Shown: in pieces, positions 19,431-29,974 of the stretch | Position numbering within the stretch: position 1 is the stretch's first letter | Layout of the letters: the number at the start of each line of letters is the position of its first letter | NCBI RefSeq assembly: GCF_902832885.1 | Contig: NZ_CADFDK010000016.1 | Coordinates: forward strand, 1 to 64,000 | Length of the DNA: 64,000 nt | Source: Burkholderia seminalis DSM 23518 | Lineage (GTDB): Bacteria; Pseudomonadota; Gammaproteobacteria; Burkholderiales; Burkholderiaceae | Direction of reading: 5' to 3' | Translations under genes and position numbers: made by a program | Notes under the pieces: model-generated | What the model was told of the DNA's origin: nothing | Database searches by the model: none | The model's input: only the letters and a program-made list of their open reading frames with translations

Positions 19431-19484
19431 ATGTCATTCCTGCCTGTCACAGCCCGTCGCGTCGAAACCGGGGGCGCGTCATGA
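19431..19484 (+). CDS. Possible 17-residue leader peptide of the MFS transporter
   Basis: An ATG preceded by GAGG at good spacing opens an 17-codon frame (MSFLPVTARRVETGGAS) whose TGA overlaps the MFS start codon as ATGA. The MFS start itself has only a weak Shine-Dalgarno, so translation could be coupled through this short frame. Coding status is uncertain. Confidence 0.3.
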   Translation: MSFLPVTARRVETGGAS

Positions 19485-20692
19485 GCGATTGCCCGTCGAT
19501 GGACAGCCGCGTTGCCGGCCGCCCGGTGCAGGCGGCCGAGCGCCTGCCGGTCGCGAACCTGCTGGCGCTCGCCACCGCCGCCTTCATCACGATCCTCACC
19601 GAAGCGCTGCCGGCCGGCCTGCTGCCGTTGATGAGCGCCGACCTGCGCGTGCCCGAGGCGCTGATCGGCCAGCTCGTGACCGTGTATGCGCTCGGCTCGA
19701 TCGTCGCGGCGATCCCGCTTGTCGCCGCGACGCGCGCGATGCGCCGGCGCCGCCTGCTGCTCGCGGCGCTCGCCGGCTTCGTCGTGTCGAACGCGCTGAC
19801 GGCCGTGTCGCCGTACTACGCGCTCACGCTCGTGGCGCGCTTCGTCGCCGGCATGGCGGCGGGGCTGCTGTGGGCGCTGCTGGCCGGCTACGCGAGCCGG
19901 ATGGTCGATGCGTCGCTGCGCGGCCGTGCGATCGCGGTGGCGATGCTCGGCGCGCCGGTCGCGATGTCGGTCGGCATTCCGGCCGGTACCGCGCTGGGCG
20001 CGGCGCTCGGCTGGCGCGTCGCGTTCGCGCTGATCACGCTGGCGGCGCTCGCGTTGATCGGCTGGATCCGCCTGCGCGTGCCCGATTACGCGGGGCAGCC
20101 CGCCGGCGCGCGCGAGCCCGTGCTTGGCGTGATGATGCTGCCCGGCGTGCGGCCGGTGCTGACCGTGATGTTCGCGTACGTGCTCGCGCACAACATGCTG
20201 TACACGTATGTCGCGCCGTTCCTGGCAGGGGTGCGGATGGGCACGCAGGTCGATGTGGTGCTGTTCGTGTTCGGCCTCGCGTCGCTGGCGGGCATCGCGC
20301 TGACGGGCGCATGGATCGGCGCCGCGCAACGACGGCTGACGCTCGCCAGCATCGCGCTGTTCGCGCTCGCGGCGCTGATGCTCGGCGCCGGGTCCGGGAT
20401 GGCGATCGTCTATGCGGGCGTCGCGCTGTGGGGGCTCGCGTTCGGCGGCGCGCCGACGCTGTTCCAGACGGCCGCCGCGAACGCGGCGGGGGAATCGGCC
20501 GACGTCGCGCAGTCGATGCTCGTGACGGTGTGGAACCTCGCGATCGCCGGCGGCGGCATCGCGGGCGGGATGCTGCTCGGCGCGACGGGCGCCGGCGCGA
20601 TTCCGTGGGCGCTCGTCGCGCTGCTGGCGGCCGCGTGGATCGGCGCGTGGCGCGCGCGCCGGCACGCGTTCCCGGCGCCGCGCGCGGCCTGA
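19481..20692 (+). CDS. MFS transporter (drug/sugar efflux, DHA1-like)
   Basis: 403 aa, twelve hydrophobic helices. The first helix region ATAAFITILTEALPAGLLPLMSADL and GSIVAAIPLVAATRAMRRRR (loop 2-3 motif A variant) are typical of DHA1/AraJ/SotB-like exporters, which include arabinose and sugar efflux proteins and drug exporters. It is divergent from a LysR regulator that likely controls it. Substrate unknown; adjacency to polyol genes hints at sugar efflux but is not proof. ATG at 19481 was chosen since it follows the short leader frame with an ATGA overlap; an alternative Met lies at 19499. Confidence 0.85.
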   Translation: MSDCPSMDSRVAGRPVQAAERLPVANLLALATAAFITILTEALPAGLLPLMSADLRVPEALIGQLVTVYALGSIVAAIPLVAATRAMRRRRLLLAALAGFVVSNALTAVSPYYALTLVARFVAGMAAGLLWALLAGYASRMVDASLRGRAIAVAMLGAPVAMSVGIPAGTALGAALGWRVAFALITLAALALIGWIRLRVPDYAGQPAGAREPVLGVMMLPGVRPVLTVMFAYVLAHNMLYTYVAPFLAGVRMGTQVDVVLFVFGLASLAGIALTGAWIGAAQRRLTLASIALFALAALMLGAGSGMAIVYAGVALWGLAFGGAPTLFQTAAANAAGESADVAQSMLVTVWNLAIAGGGIAGGMLLGATGAGAIPWALVALLAAAWIGAWRARRHAFPAPRAA

Positions 20693-20711
20693 GCGGGCGG
20701 CACCGGCGGCG

Positions 20712-21668
20712 TCAGGCTGCCTTCGCGGCGAGCGCGGCGCGCGCGCAGGTTTCGTCGGTGACGAGCCCCGACAGCCAGCCGCCGCGCAGCGCGGCGATCA
20801 CCGCGTCATGTTTCTTCGGGCCGCCGGCGAACGCGATCGTCGGCAGCTTCGGCGGCGTCGCGAGCGCGACGCTCGTCACGCGCGCGCTGGTCGACACCGT
20901 GATCTGCGTACCCTGCGCGTCGATCGGCACGCCGAGCAGCTCGGCCACCGCGCCGAGCGCGGTCATCTCGTCGCGTTCCTGTTCGGTGATGAAGCCGTCT
21001 TCGTAGAGCGGGCAGTGCGGCCCGATGTTGCCGATCCCGACGAACGCGACGTCGGCCTGGCCCGACAGCGCCTCGACGATCCGGTACAGCCGGTGATTGC
21101 ACCACTGCGCGCGCTCGGCGTCGCTGTCGGCGAACAGCGGCGCGGGCAGCAGGAAATGCTTGCTGCCGGTTTTCTCGGAGATGTACTGCGCGACGTCGTA
21201 GCGGTTCGACGAACCGTCGGCCGCGATCGCGCCCACCATCGACACGAGCCGGTGCTGCGGGCGGTCGATCTGCGCGATCTGCGCGACCGCCGCCTTCAGC
21301 GTGCGGCCGCTGCTGACCGCGATCACCATCGGCCGCGTTTCGTTCAGGTAGCGCTCCATTACCTGCGCGCCGGCGACCGCGAGCTTGCGGTCGATCGCGT
21401 CGGGCGCATCGGCATCGACGGGCACGACTTCGCACATCGCGAGGCCGTAGCGTTTCGACAGCTGCGCGCCGAGATCGAGGCAGTCGGCGAGCCGGTGATC
21501 GACGCGCACGCGGATCAGGTTCTTCTCGACCGCGAACGCGACGAGGCGCTGCGCGACCGGGCGCGAGACCTGCAGCTTCTCGGCGATTTCGTTCTGCGTG
21601 TCGCCCGCGACGTAGTAGAGCCACGCGGCACGGGTGGCGAGATCGAGTTTTTCTGAGGACTTGGACAC
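20712..21668 (-). CDS. SorC/DeoR-family sugar-responsive transcriptional regulator
   Basis: 318 aa. N-terminal HTH (about 10-60) with AAWLYYVAGDTQNEIAEKLQVSRPVAQRLV, then a sugar-phosphate isomerase-like effector domain including VMVGAIA-type turns and GIGNIGPHCPLYEDG. SorC proteins bind phosphorylated sugars and control polyol and sugar operons. The start is taken as GTG at 21668 because the HTH begins a few residues later; the frame is open far upstream without another convincing start, and no clear Shine-Dalgarno is visible. It is downstream of xylulokinase and D-arabinitol dehydrogenase genes on the same strand, so it may be co-transcribed. It is the best candidate for the shared operators at 9977-10009 and 24772-24804. 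Confidence 0.88.
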   Translation of the reverse strand: MSKSSEKLDLATRAAWLYYVAGDTQNEIAEKLQVSRPVAQRLVAFAVEKNLIRVRVDHRLADCLDLGAQLSKRYGLAMCEVVPVDADAPDAIDRKLAVAGAQVMERYLNETRPMVIAVSSGRTLKAAVAQIAQIDRPQHRLVSMVGAIAADGSSNRYDVAQYISEKTGSKHFLLPAPLFADSDAERAQWCNHRLYRIVEALSGQADVAFVGIGNIGPHCPLYEDGFITEQERDEMTALGAVAELLGVPIDAQGTQITVSTSARVTSVALATPPKLPTIAFAGGPKKHDAVIAALRGGWLSGLVTDETCARAALAAKAA

Positions 21669-21772
21669 GATAGCGATTCGGTTTGGATCAGGGGGCCGCC
21701 CCGCGGGCCGGCCGACAGGCCGCACGACGGCGTCCACTGTAACGCATGTCGTGCGCTGCCCCGCGGTCGCGC

Positions 21773-23254
<1,482 letters not shown>

Positions 23255-23337
23255 GAGCGATCCGTTCCGTCAGTGGGGAGTCGCTACTTTAGCCGCGCGG
23301 CAGCGCACGTGCCAAGGCAGGTTCGCCCGGATGCGCG

Positions 23338-24732
23338 TCAGCGCTGCGCCAGCCATGCGTCGACCCGCGCGAGCGCGCCGCGCAGCGCCTCGAACAGCGC
23401 CGCGTTGCCGGCGAGCGAGCCCCACAGCGCGCGGCTCGCGCCCAGCGCGACGACCGGGTCGTCGGCTTCGGCGATCGCCCGCGCGGCGTCGTCGTCCATC
23501 ACGCCGTCCTGGTACGCATACGGCAGCAGGCCGCGCGCCCAGCGTTCGAGAAAGCGCAGGAACAACGCGGGCAGCACCGCGGTGGCCACCGGCGCCGCGC
23601 CGCGTGCGAACGATTCGACGAGCGTCGGCGCGATGAAGCCGGGGATCTTCGAGAAGCCGTCGGCCGCGACGCGCTGGTTGGTGTCGAGCACGTACGGGTT
23701 GCCGAAGCGTTCGAGCACGACGTCGCGGTAGCGCGCGAGATCGAGCGGGCTCGGGCTCAGGCACGGGATCACGTCCTGCGTCACGTAGTCGTGCGCGAAG
23801 CGGCGGATCGCCGCGTCGTGCGTGCCTTCGTGAATGTAGGTGTAGCCCGCGAGCGTGCCGGCCCACGCGATGCAGCTGTGCGTCGCGTTGAGGATGCGGA
23901 TCTTCGCTTCCTCGTACGGGTGCACATCGTCGACGAGTTCGGCGCCGGCCAGTTCCCAGCGCGGCCGGCCGGCCGCGAAGCGGTCCTCGATCACCCACTG
24001 GATGAACGATTCGCCCATCACCGGGCATGCATCGTCGATGCCGGTGGCCGCGCGCACGCGTTCGCGCACGTCGGCGGTCGGGCGCGGCGTGATGCGGTCG
24101 ACCATCGCGCTCGGCGTCGCGACGTGCGCGTCGAACCACGCGAGAAGGGCCGTTTCGCCCCGCCGTTCGAGAAATTCGCGCATCCCCGCGCGAAAGCGCG
24201 CGCCGTTGTTGCGCAGGTTGTCGCAGCTCTGCAGCGTGAGCGGGCCCGCGCCGCGCTTCACGCGTTCGGCGAGCAGCGCCGCGAGCGCGCCGTACAGCGT
24301 CGTGCGCGCGCCCTGCAGGTCGGCCGCCAGATCGGCGTTCGCGATGTCGAGCCGGTTGTGTTCGTCGAGGTAGTAGCCGCCTTCGGTGACGGTGAACGAC
24401 ACGATCCGGCAGGCCGGATCGGCGCCGGCATCGACCAGCGCGGCGAGGTCGATCGACCACGGCAGCACGCGCGTGATCGCGCGGATCGTCTCGTACGCGC
24501 GCTCGCCTTGCGGCGTGACGGTTTCGAGCGTGTAGGCGCCGTGCTGTGCGGCGAGCGCGTCCATCGTCGCGCGCATGTCGTCGCGGATGTTGCCGACGGT
24601 CAGCGACCAGCGTTCGTCGGCCGGGACGGCCGCGTTCACGCGATGCAGATACCACGCCTGGTGCGCGCGGTGAAACGAGCCAGCGCCGATGTGCAGCAGC
24701 ACGGGCGCGCGGGCGGAGGGCGATTCGCTCAT
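23338..24732 (-). CDS. dalD: D-arabinitol 4-dehydrogenase (mannitol dehydrogenase family)
   Basis: 464 aa long-chain polyol dehydrogenase. N-terminal Rossmann block HIGAGSFHRAHQAWY, family motif SFTVTEGGYYLDEHNRLD, and C-terminal substrate domain with EEAKIRILNATHSCIAWAG and the catalytic Lys/Asn region. Length and context (xylulokinase next, SorC regulator after) favour D-arabinitol to D-xylulose oxidation as in Klebsiella DalD; D-mannitol 2-dehydrogenase (making fructose) is the alternative within the same family. AGGAGA precedes the ATG. A promoter with a large inverted repeat is directly upstream. Confidence 0.85.
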   Translation of the reverse strand: MSESPSARAPVLLHIGAGSFHRAHQAWYLHRVNAAVPADERWSLTVGNIRDDMRATMDALAAQHGAYTLETVTPQGERAYETIRAITRVLPWSIDLAALVDAGADPACRIVSFTVTEGGYYLDEHNRLDIANADLAADLQGARTTLYGALAALLAERVKRGAGPLTLQSCDNLRNNGARFRAGMREFLERRGETALLAWFDAHVATPSAMVDRITPRPTADVRERVRAATGIDDACPVMGESFIQWVIEDRFAAGRPRWELAGAELVDDVHPYEEAKIRILNATHSCIAWAGTLAGYTYIHEGTHDAAIRRFAHDYVTQDVIPCLSPSPLDLARYRDVVLERFGNPYVLDTNQRVAADGFSKIPGFIAPTLVESFARGAAPVATAVLPALFLRFLERWARGLLPYAYQDGVMDDDAARAIAEADDPVVALGASRALWGSLAGNAALFEALRGALARVDAWLAQR

Positions 24733-24765
24733 CCGTTGTCTCCTGTTCGTGCCAGTCTTCTCAGT

Positions 24766-24826
24766 CGAATACGATCATTTGCTCTTTATGTGAGCGAATG
24801 ATCGTATTCGGGCGAGCGAAAGTCAA
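24766..24826 (-). promoter_or_regulatory. Promoter with large inverted-repeat operator before dalD
   Basis: On the minus strand: -35 TTGACT (24826-24821), 17-bp spacer, -10-like GATCAT (24803-24798). The inverted repeat has arms CGAATACGATCATTTGCTC (24766-24784) and GAGCGAATGATCGTATTCG (24792-24810), 18 of 19 positions paired around TTTATGT. The inner 13-bp half-sites match those before the polyol ABC operon with the same 7-bp spacer. It covers the -10 and start point, as expected for a repressor site. Confidence 0.8.
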
Positions 24827-24987
24827 GGCGGGGAAACGGCATTTCGATGGTGCACTGCGGCGGCGCGGGCACGGCGCGGGAACCGCGCACGCAAAGGGCC
24901 GGATGGGAAAACGGTGTCGGCGGCGTGCGGCCGCATGAAGGCAGGGGCGGCCCGCACGTCGTCGTGACGGCGGGCCCATGACGGGCG

Positions 24988-25926
24988 TTACAGCGTGGTG
25001 CGCACGTGCCAGAGTTCGGGGAACAGCACGACGTCGAGCATCTTGCGCAGGTACGGCGCGCCGCTCGTGCCGCCCGTGCCCTGCTTGAAGCCGATGATGC
25101 GCTCGACCGTCGTCACGTGACGGAAGCGCCACTGGCGGAACGCATCCTCGAGATCGACGAGTTCCTCGGCCATCTCGTACAGCTCCCAGTGCTGCTGCGG
25201 GTGGCGATACACCTCGAGCCATGCGGCTTCGACCGTCTCGTCGTGCCGTGTCGGCTGCGTCCAGTCGCGATCGAGTCGTTGCGCCGCGATCGGGAACCCG
25301 CGCCGCGCGAGCAGGCGCACGACTTCGTCGTAGAACGACGGCGCTTCGAGCGTCGCGCGCACCTGTTCGAGGAGGTCGGGCCGGTGCGCATGCGGCTGCA
25401 GCATCTGCGCGTTCTTGTTGCCGAGCAGAAATTCGAGCTGGCGATACTGGTACGACTGGAAGCCCGACGACTGGCCCAGGTACGGGCGCATCGCCGAGTA
25501 TTCGGATGGCGTCATCGTCGACAGCACGTTCCACGCCTGCACCAGTTGCTCGAGGATGCGCGACACGCGCGCGAGCATCTTGAACGCGGGCGGCAGCGCG
25601 TCGGTGCGCACCGCGTCGAGCGCGCCGCGCAGCTCGAACAGCGCGAGCTTCATCCACAGCTCGCTCGTCTGATGCTGGATGATGAACAGCATCTCGTTGT
25701 GATCGGGCGACAGCGGATGTTGCGCATCGAGGATCGAATTCAGCGACAGGTAGTCGCCATAGCTCATCGACTTCGAGAAATCGAGTTGCGCGTTGTGCCA
25801 GCCGGCATCGCCGGGCACGTGCGGCGCTTCGTGCGCGGCCGGTGCCGGTTGGGGGGCGCGTGCGCCCGAGAACGGGCAACCCGCCGGCGCGTCGCCGCCG
25901 GGTGGCTGCATATGACCAGAATTCAC
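24988..25926 (-). CDS. kynA: Tryptophan 2,3-dioxygenase
   Basis: 312 aa heme dioxygenase that opens the indole ring of L-tryptophan to N-formylkynurenine, first step of the kynurenine pathway. Recognisable blocks are [51 protein letters not shown] and the C-terminal [18 protein letters not shown] containing the heme His and substrate loop. A non-conserved Pro/Ala-rich N-terminus of about 45 residues precedes it. A GTG at 25926 has GGAGAG six bases upstream, while the ATG five codons later has none, so GTG is preferred. Third gene of a kynB-kynU-kynA operon. Confidence 0.95.
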   Translation of the reverse strand: MNSGHMQPPGGDAPAGCPFSGARAPQPAPAAHEAPHVPGDAGWHNAQLDFSKSMSYGDYLSLNSILDAQHPLSPDHNEMLFIIQHQTSELWMKLALFELRGALDAVRTDALPPAFKMLARVSRILEQLVQAWNVLSTMTPSEYSAMRPYLGQSSGFQSYQYRQLEFLLGNKNAQMLQPHAHRPDLLEQVRATLEAPSFYDEVVRLLARRGFPIAAQRLDRDWTQPTRHDETVEAAWLEVYRHPQQHWELYEMAEELVDLEDAFRQWRFRHVTTVERIIGFKQGTGGTSGAPYLRKMLDVVLFPELWHVRTTL

Positions 25927-25979
25927 GACTCTCTCCAGATTTGAATGACGAACGCGCGGCGCGCGCCGGGTAATGACGG

Positions 25980-27233
25980 TCAGGTCACCGCGCCGCGTTC
26001 GGCGAACTCGGGCGCCTTCCACGCGTCGGTGGCGAGGATGTCGCGCAGCGTTTCGACGGCGTCCCACACGTCGGCGAAGCGCGTATAGAGCGGCGTGAAG
26101 CCGAAGCGCAGCACGTACGGCTCGCGGTAGTCGCCGATCACGCCGCGCGCGATCAGCGCCTGCATCACTTCGTAGCCGTGCGGATGTTCGAAGCTCGCCT
26201 GCGAGCCGCGCTGGTGATGCGCGCGCGGCGTGACGAGCTTCAGCGACAAGCCCGCGCAGCGTGCTTCGACGAGCGCGATGAACGCATCGGTCAGCGCGAG
26301 CGACTTGCGGCGGATCGCCTGCATGTCGGTCTGCAGGAACACGTCGAGCCCGCATTCGACCATCGACATCGACACGATCGGCTGCGTGCCGCACAGGAAG
26401 CGCGCGATGCCCGGATCGGGCGCGAAGCCCGGCTGCATCGCGAACGGCGCGCGGTGGCCCCACCAGCCGGACAGCGGCTGCGAGAAATGCGCGTGATGGC
26501 GCTGCGGCACCCACACGAACGCGGGCGAGCCCGGGCCGCCGTTCAGGTACTTGTACGTGCAGCCGACCGCGCCGTCCGCGCGCGCGCCGTTCAGGTCGAC
26601 CGGCACCGCGCCGGCCGAGTGCGCGAGATCCCACAGCATCAGCGCGCCCGCGTCGTGCACGAGCTGCGTGACGGCCGGCATGTCGTGCATGTAGCCGGTG
26701 CGGTAGTTCACGTGCGTGATCATCGCGACGGCCGTGTCCGCGCCGAGCGCGGCCGGCAGGTCGGCCGGATCGTCGATCAGGCGCAGCTCGTAAGCGCCGC
26801 CGAGCTGTTCGATCAGCCCCTGCGCGATATACAGGTCGGTCGGGAAGTTCGAGCGTTCCGACACGATCACGCGGCGTTCGGGCGCGCGCCCGGCCTGGTG
26901 GCGCAGCATCGCCGACAGCAGCTTGAACAGGTTGATCGAGATGGTATCGGTGACGACCGTTTCGCCGGGCGCGCCGCCGATCAGCGTCGCGAGCTTGTCG
27001 CCGAGACGGCGCGGCAGCGCGAACCAGCCGGCCGTGTTCCAGCTGCGGATCAGGCCTTCGCCCCATTCGGCGCCGATCACCTGCTGCGCACGCGCGGCCG
27101 ACGCGCGGGGCTGCGCGCCGAGCGAGTTGCCGTCGAGGTAGATCACGCCGTCGGGCAGCGAGAACTGGTCGCGCAGCGGGGCAAGCGGGTCGTCGCGGTC
27201 GAGCGCGAGCGCGTCTTCACGGGTCTTGATCAT
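25980..27233 (-). CDS. kynU: Kynureninase
   Basis: 417 aa PLP-dependent fold-type I hydrolase. It splits L-kynurenine to anthranilate and alanine. [13 protein letters not shown] near the N-terminus, [28 protein letters not shown], and the PLP-lysine block [15 protein letters not shown] are diagnostic. It lies between kynB (26-base gap) and kynA (53-base gap). The start MIKTRED at 27233 fits family length; no clear Shine-Dalgarno is visible, so coupling to kynB is likely. An upstream in-frame ATG at 27269 inside kynB is possible but less likely. Confidence 0.95.
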   Translation of the reverse strand: MIKTREDALALDRDDPLAPLRDQFSLPDGVIYLDGNSLGAQPRASAARAQQVIGAEWGEGLIRSWNTAGWFALPRRLGDKLATLIGGAPGETVVTDTISINLFKLLSAMLRHQAGRAPERRVIVSERSNFPTDLYIAQGLIEQLGGAYELRLIDDPADLPAALGADTAVAMITHVNYRTGYMHDMPAVTQLVHDAGALMLWDLAHSAGAVPVDLNGARADGAVGCTYKYLNGGPGSPAFVWVPQRHHAHFSQPLSGWWGHRAPFAMQPGFAPDPGIARFLCGTQPIVSMSMVECGLDVFLQTDMQAIRRKSLALTDAFIALVEARCAGLSLKLVTPRAHHQRGSQASFEHPHGYEVMQALIARGVIGDYREPYVLRFGFTPLYTRFADVWDAVETLRDILATDAWKAPEFAERGAVT

Positions 27234-27258
27234 GATGTGGGGTCGTGGGTCGGGGTAA

Positions 27259-27900
27259 TCAGGAAGCATGCGCGGGCAGCGCGCGCAGCACCGCGCGCAC
27301 GGGGCTCGCGTCGAGCGTCGCGAATTTCAGCGGCAGCGCGATCAGTTCGTAGTCGCCGGGCGGCACGTCGTCGAGCACGATGCCTTCGAGGATCGCCATC
27401 CGGTGCGCGCGCACGCGGTGATGCGCGTCCATCGTCTTCGATTCCTGCGGATCGAGCGACGGCGTATCGATGCCGATCAGCTTCACGCCGCGGGCGGCGA
27501 GCAGGTCGACGGCCGCGGGCGCGACCGCGCAGAAATCGCTGTCCCACTGCTCGACGCTGGCGCGCGCACAGGTGCGCAGCAGCACGCGCGGCGGCACGCC
27601 GTCGAGCGCGGCCGCGATGTCGGCCGGCTGCACGACCGGCGATGCGCCGATGCAATGGATCACGCGGCACGGGCCGAGATAGGTGTCGAGCGGCACGGCG
27701 CCGATCGGCGCGCCGTCGGCGTCGTAATGCAGCGGCGCATCGCAGTGCGCGCCGGTGTGCGGCGACAGCGTCACGCGCGCGACGTTGACCGGCGAGCCGG
27801 CCTCCATCCGCCATACGCGTTCGACGGAAACCGGCGTATCGCCCGGCCACACGGGCGTGGCGGGGCTGACAGGCGGCGAGATGTCCCAGAGGGTGTCCAT
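27259..27900 (-). CDS. kynB: Kynurenine formamidase
   Basis: 213 aa metal-dependent cyclase-family hydrolase. It removes formate from N-formylkynurenine to give kynurenine. The start [20 protein letters not shown] is characteristic, and metal ligands lie in [12 protein letters not shown]. First gene of the kynBUA operon, transcribed away from the kynR regulator. A longer in-frame reading frame upstream crosses the promoter and is rejected. Formate from this step and from formaldehyde oxidation would share downstream metabolism, although no formate dehydrogenase is in the window. Confidence 0.95.
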   Translation of the reverse strand: MDTLWDISPPVSPATPVWPGDTPVSVERVWRMEAGSPVNVARVTLSPHTGAHCDAPLHYDADGAPIGAVPLDTYLGPCRVIHCIGASPVVQPADIAAALDGVPPRVLLRTCARASVEQWDSDFCAVAPAAVDLLAARGVKLIGIDTPSLDPQESKTMDAHHRVRAHRMAILEGIVLDDVPPGDYELIALPLKFATLDASPVRAVLRALPAHAS

Positions 27901-27978
27901 GGCATGACGAGTCGGTGAGTCGATGCTTCGAATGATAGGTGGACGCTCGCAGAAAGTGCTTGCGAAATAAACATGGAC

Positions 27979-27991
27979 AATCCGCCGGATT
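27979..27991. promoter_or_regulatory. Candidate KynR operator in kynB-kynR intergenic region
   Basis: Inverted repeat AATCCG-C-CGGATT midway between the divergent kynB and kynR start codons. Lrp/AsnC regulators bind short dyads in such positions; assignment is by location only. Confidence 0.4.
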
Positions 27992-28030
27992 GGCAGATAA
28001 TTCGACTGAGAGGGAAAACGGGGACCAAAA

Positions 28031-28531
28031 ATGCACGCGATCACGCTCGATGCCACCGACTGCCGGATTCTGGCGGTACTGCAGGAGGAGGGCAGAATCA
28101 GCAATCTCGACCTGGCGGAACGCATTTCGCTTTCGCCATCCGCCTGCCTGCGCCGCATGCGCCTGCTCGAGGAGCAGGGCGTGATCGAGCACTATCGCGC
28201 GTGCCTGAGCCGCGAGAAGCTCGGCTTCGAGCTCGAGGCGTTCGTACAGGTGTCGATGCGCAACGAAGAGAATCAATGGCACGAGCGCTTCGCGGAAGCG
28301 CTGCGCGAATGGCCGGAGGTGGTCGGCGCGTTCGTCGTGACCGGCGAGAGCCACTATCTGCTGCGCGTGCTCGCGCACAACCTCAAGCACTATTCGGATT
28401 TCGTGCTGAACCGGCTCTACAAGGCGCCGGGCGTGATGGACATCCGTTCGAACATCGTGCTGCAGACGCTGAAGGATGAAGCCGGCGCGCCGGTCGGGCT
28501 GGCGCGCACGGGGGCGATCAAAGCGGTGTGA
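28031..28531 (+). CDS. kynR: Lrp/AsnC-family regulator of kynurenine genes
   Basis: 166 aa. N-terminal HTH (about 5-60: [42 protein letters not shown]) and a C-terminal RAM ligand-binding domain. Divergent from kynBUA, the same arrangement as KynR in Pseudomonas, where kynurenine activates the operon. The start at 28031 gives the usual Lrp spacing to the HTH. The 3' end overlaps the convergent flavin-reductase gene by 14 bases. Confidence 0.92.
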   Translation: MHAITLDATDCRILAVLQEEGRISNLDLAERISLSPSACLRRMRLLEEQGVIEHYRACLSREKLGFELEAFVQVSMRNEENQWHERFAEALREWPEVVGAFVVTGESHYLLRVLAHNLKHYSDFVLNRLYKAPGVMDIRSNIVLQTLKDEAGAPVGLARTGAIKAV

Positions 28532-29027
28532 GGCCGTGGAAGCCGCCGCCGTGGAACACCAGCGGCGGGGTCGCGTCCGATACCGCACGCACGCCGCAGC
28601 GTTCGACTTCGCCGACGAAGATCACGTGGTCGCCTTCGTCGTAACGGCTGCGGTTGTGACATTCGAACCACGCGAGCGCGCCGTCGAGCACCGGCATCCC
28701 CGAGTTGCCGGCCGCATGCGCGATCCCTTCGAAGCGGTCGCCCTTGTAGGTCGAGAAGCGCTTGCACAGGTCGAGCTGCGACGCCGCGAGCACGTTCACC
28801 ACGTAATGACTGTTGCCGCGGAACACGGGCGTCGACGCCGATTTGTGCGCGAGACTCCACAGCACCAGCGGCGGATCGAGCGAAACCGAGTTGAACGAGC
28901 TCGCGGTGATGCCGATCAGCTGCCCGGACGGTGCGCGCGTCGTGATCACCGTCACGCCCGTCGCGAACTGGCCGAGTGCCTGCCGGAAGGCGGCCGCGTC
29001 GAAATCCGGCGGGTTGGCGCGGCTCAT
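28518..29027 (-). CDS. Flavin reductase family protein
   Basis: 169 aa FMN-binding split-barrel protein of the HpaC/RutF type. Family blocks GQFATGVTVITT, LIGITASSFNSVSLDPPLVLWSLA and the C-terminal GDHVIFVGEVE are visible. Such enzymes supply reduced flavin to two-component monooxygenases; no monooxygenase partner gene is adjacent, so its partner is unknown. ATG at 29027 was chosen because GGATGG precedes it and the family start MSxANPPDFD-like segment follows. It converges with, and overlaps, kynR. Confidence 0.85.
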   Translation of the reverse strand: MSRANPPDFDAAAFRQALGQFATGVTVITTRAPSGQLIGITASSFNSVSLDPPLVLWSLAHKSASTPVFRGNSHYVVNVLAASQLDLCKRFSTYKGDRFEGIAHAAGNSGMPVLDGALAWFECHNRSRYDEGDHVIFVGEVERCGVRAVSDATPPLVFHGGGFHGLTPL

Positions 29028-29308
29028 CGGGCCACCATCCGGAACGAGACAGGCAGGCGCGGCGCGACGCGGGTGGCGCGGGCACGGCGGACGAAAGGCG
29101 ACAAGGCGGTCGATTGGGAAGGGGTGCGCATGGCCCGATTTTAGCGGAATCGGGGCTGGCGGGCCCGGCCGGACGGCGCATCGCGGGGGCAGGGTGGCAT
29201 AGCGAACACTGCGTCGCGCGGCGGGATGCGCTGCCGCGGGCGGGCGGCCTGGCCGTCGTGCCCGTTCGGGTGCGGCGCCGGCGCATCCCGCCGGCCGTCG
29301 CTCCCGCG

Positions 29309-29974
29309 CTATCGCGCCGCCGCCAGTCCGAGCGACAGCGCGCCCGTCACGATCAGGCTCGATGCCCACACGGCATCGAGATTGAACCAGCTCCGCGACA
29401 CGAACTTCAGCCCGAGATAGCGGTACACGAGCCATGCGAGCCCGCCGCCCGCGGCGATCATCGCGGCCGCGTGCACGGCCGCGACGACGAGTGCCATCCC
29501 GAGATGCGCATCGACGAGCACGGTCGCGGCGCGGTGGCCCGCATCGCGGTCGAGGCCGCACAGCCCGAGGTAGACCGGCACCAGCATCAGCCCCGCGCCG
29601 TGCGCGATCGCGACCGCGAACGACCACAGGCCGAGTCGCGCCGGCGGGATTCGCGCGAGCGCGCGCGGGTGCCGGCGCCGGATCAGCAGCACGGCGCCGA
29701 AGCCGATCACGAGCGCGCTCGCGCCGATCCGGATCGCCGACTGCCACGCGAGCAGCGCGGCGAGCAGCCCGAACGGCAGCATCACCGCGAAGACCGCGAG
29801 CGCATGGCCGAGCGCGAGATAGCCGAGCGCCGCGACGAGCGCGGTGCCGCGGCGCGTCATCAGCGCGTTCGATACCGCGAGCGGCCAGCCCATCGCGGGA
29901 TTGAGCCCGTGATAGACGCCGCTCGCGAGCACGGCCGCCCACAGGGCGACCTGCGCGTGCAGGCCGGCGTTCAA
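29309..29974 (-). CDS. Polytopic membrane protein paired with the selenium-binding protein
   Basis: 221 aa, about six hydrophobic helices. Conserved-looking polar residues sit in helices: YHGLNPAMGW near 21-30 and AIAHGAGLML near 125. The HGLNPAMGW element recalls the His-rich helix of NicO/HupE-type metal transporters, but no firm family is recognised. Start is proposed as TTG at 29974, which overlaps the stop of the selenium-binding gene as TTGA with AGG just upstream; frames extended further upstream run antisense-like through that gene. The overlap implies the two proteins are made together and may function together. Confidence 0.65.
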   Translation of the reverse strand: MNAGLHAQVALWAAVLASGVYHGLNPAMGWPLAVSNALMTRRGTALVAALGYLALGHALAVFAVMLPFGLLAALLAWQSAIRIGASALVIGFGAVLLIRRRHPRALARIPPARLGLWSFAVAIAHGAGLMLVPVYLGLCGLDRDAGHRAATVLVDAHLGMALVVAAVHAAAMIAAGGGLAWLVYRYLGLKFVSRSWFNLDAVWASSLIVTGALSLGLAAAR

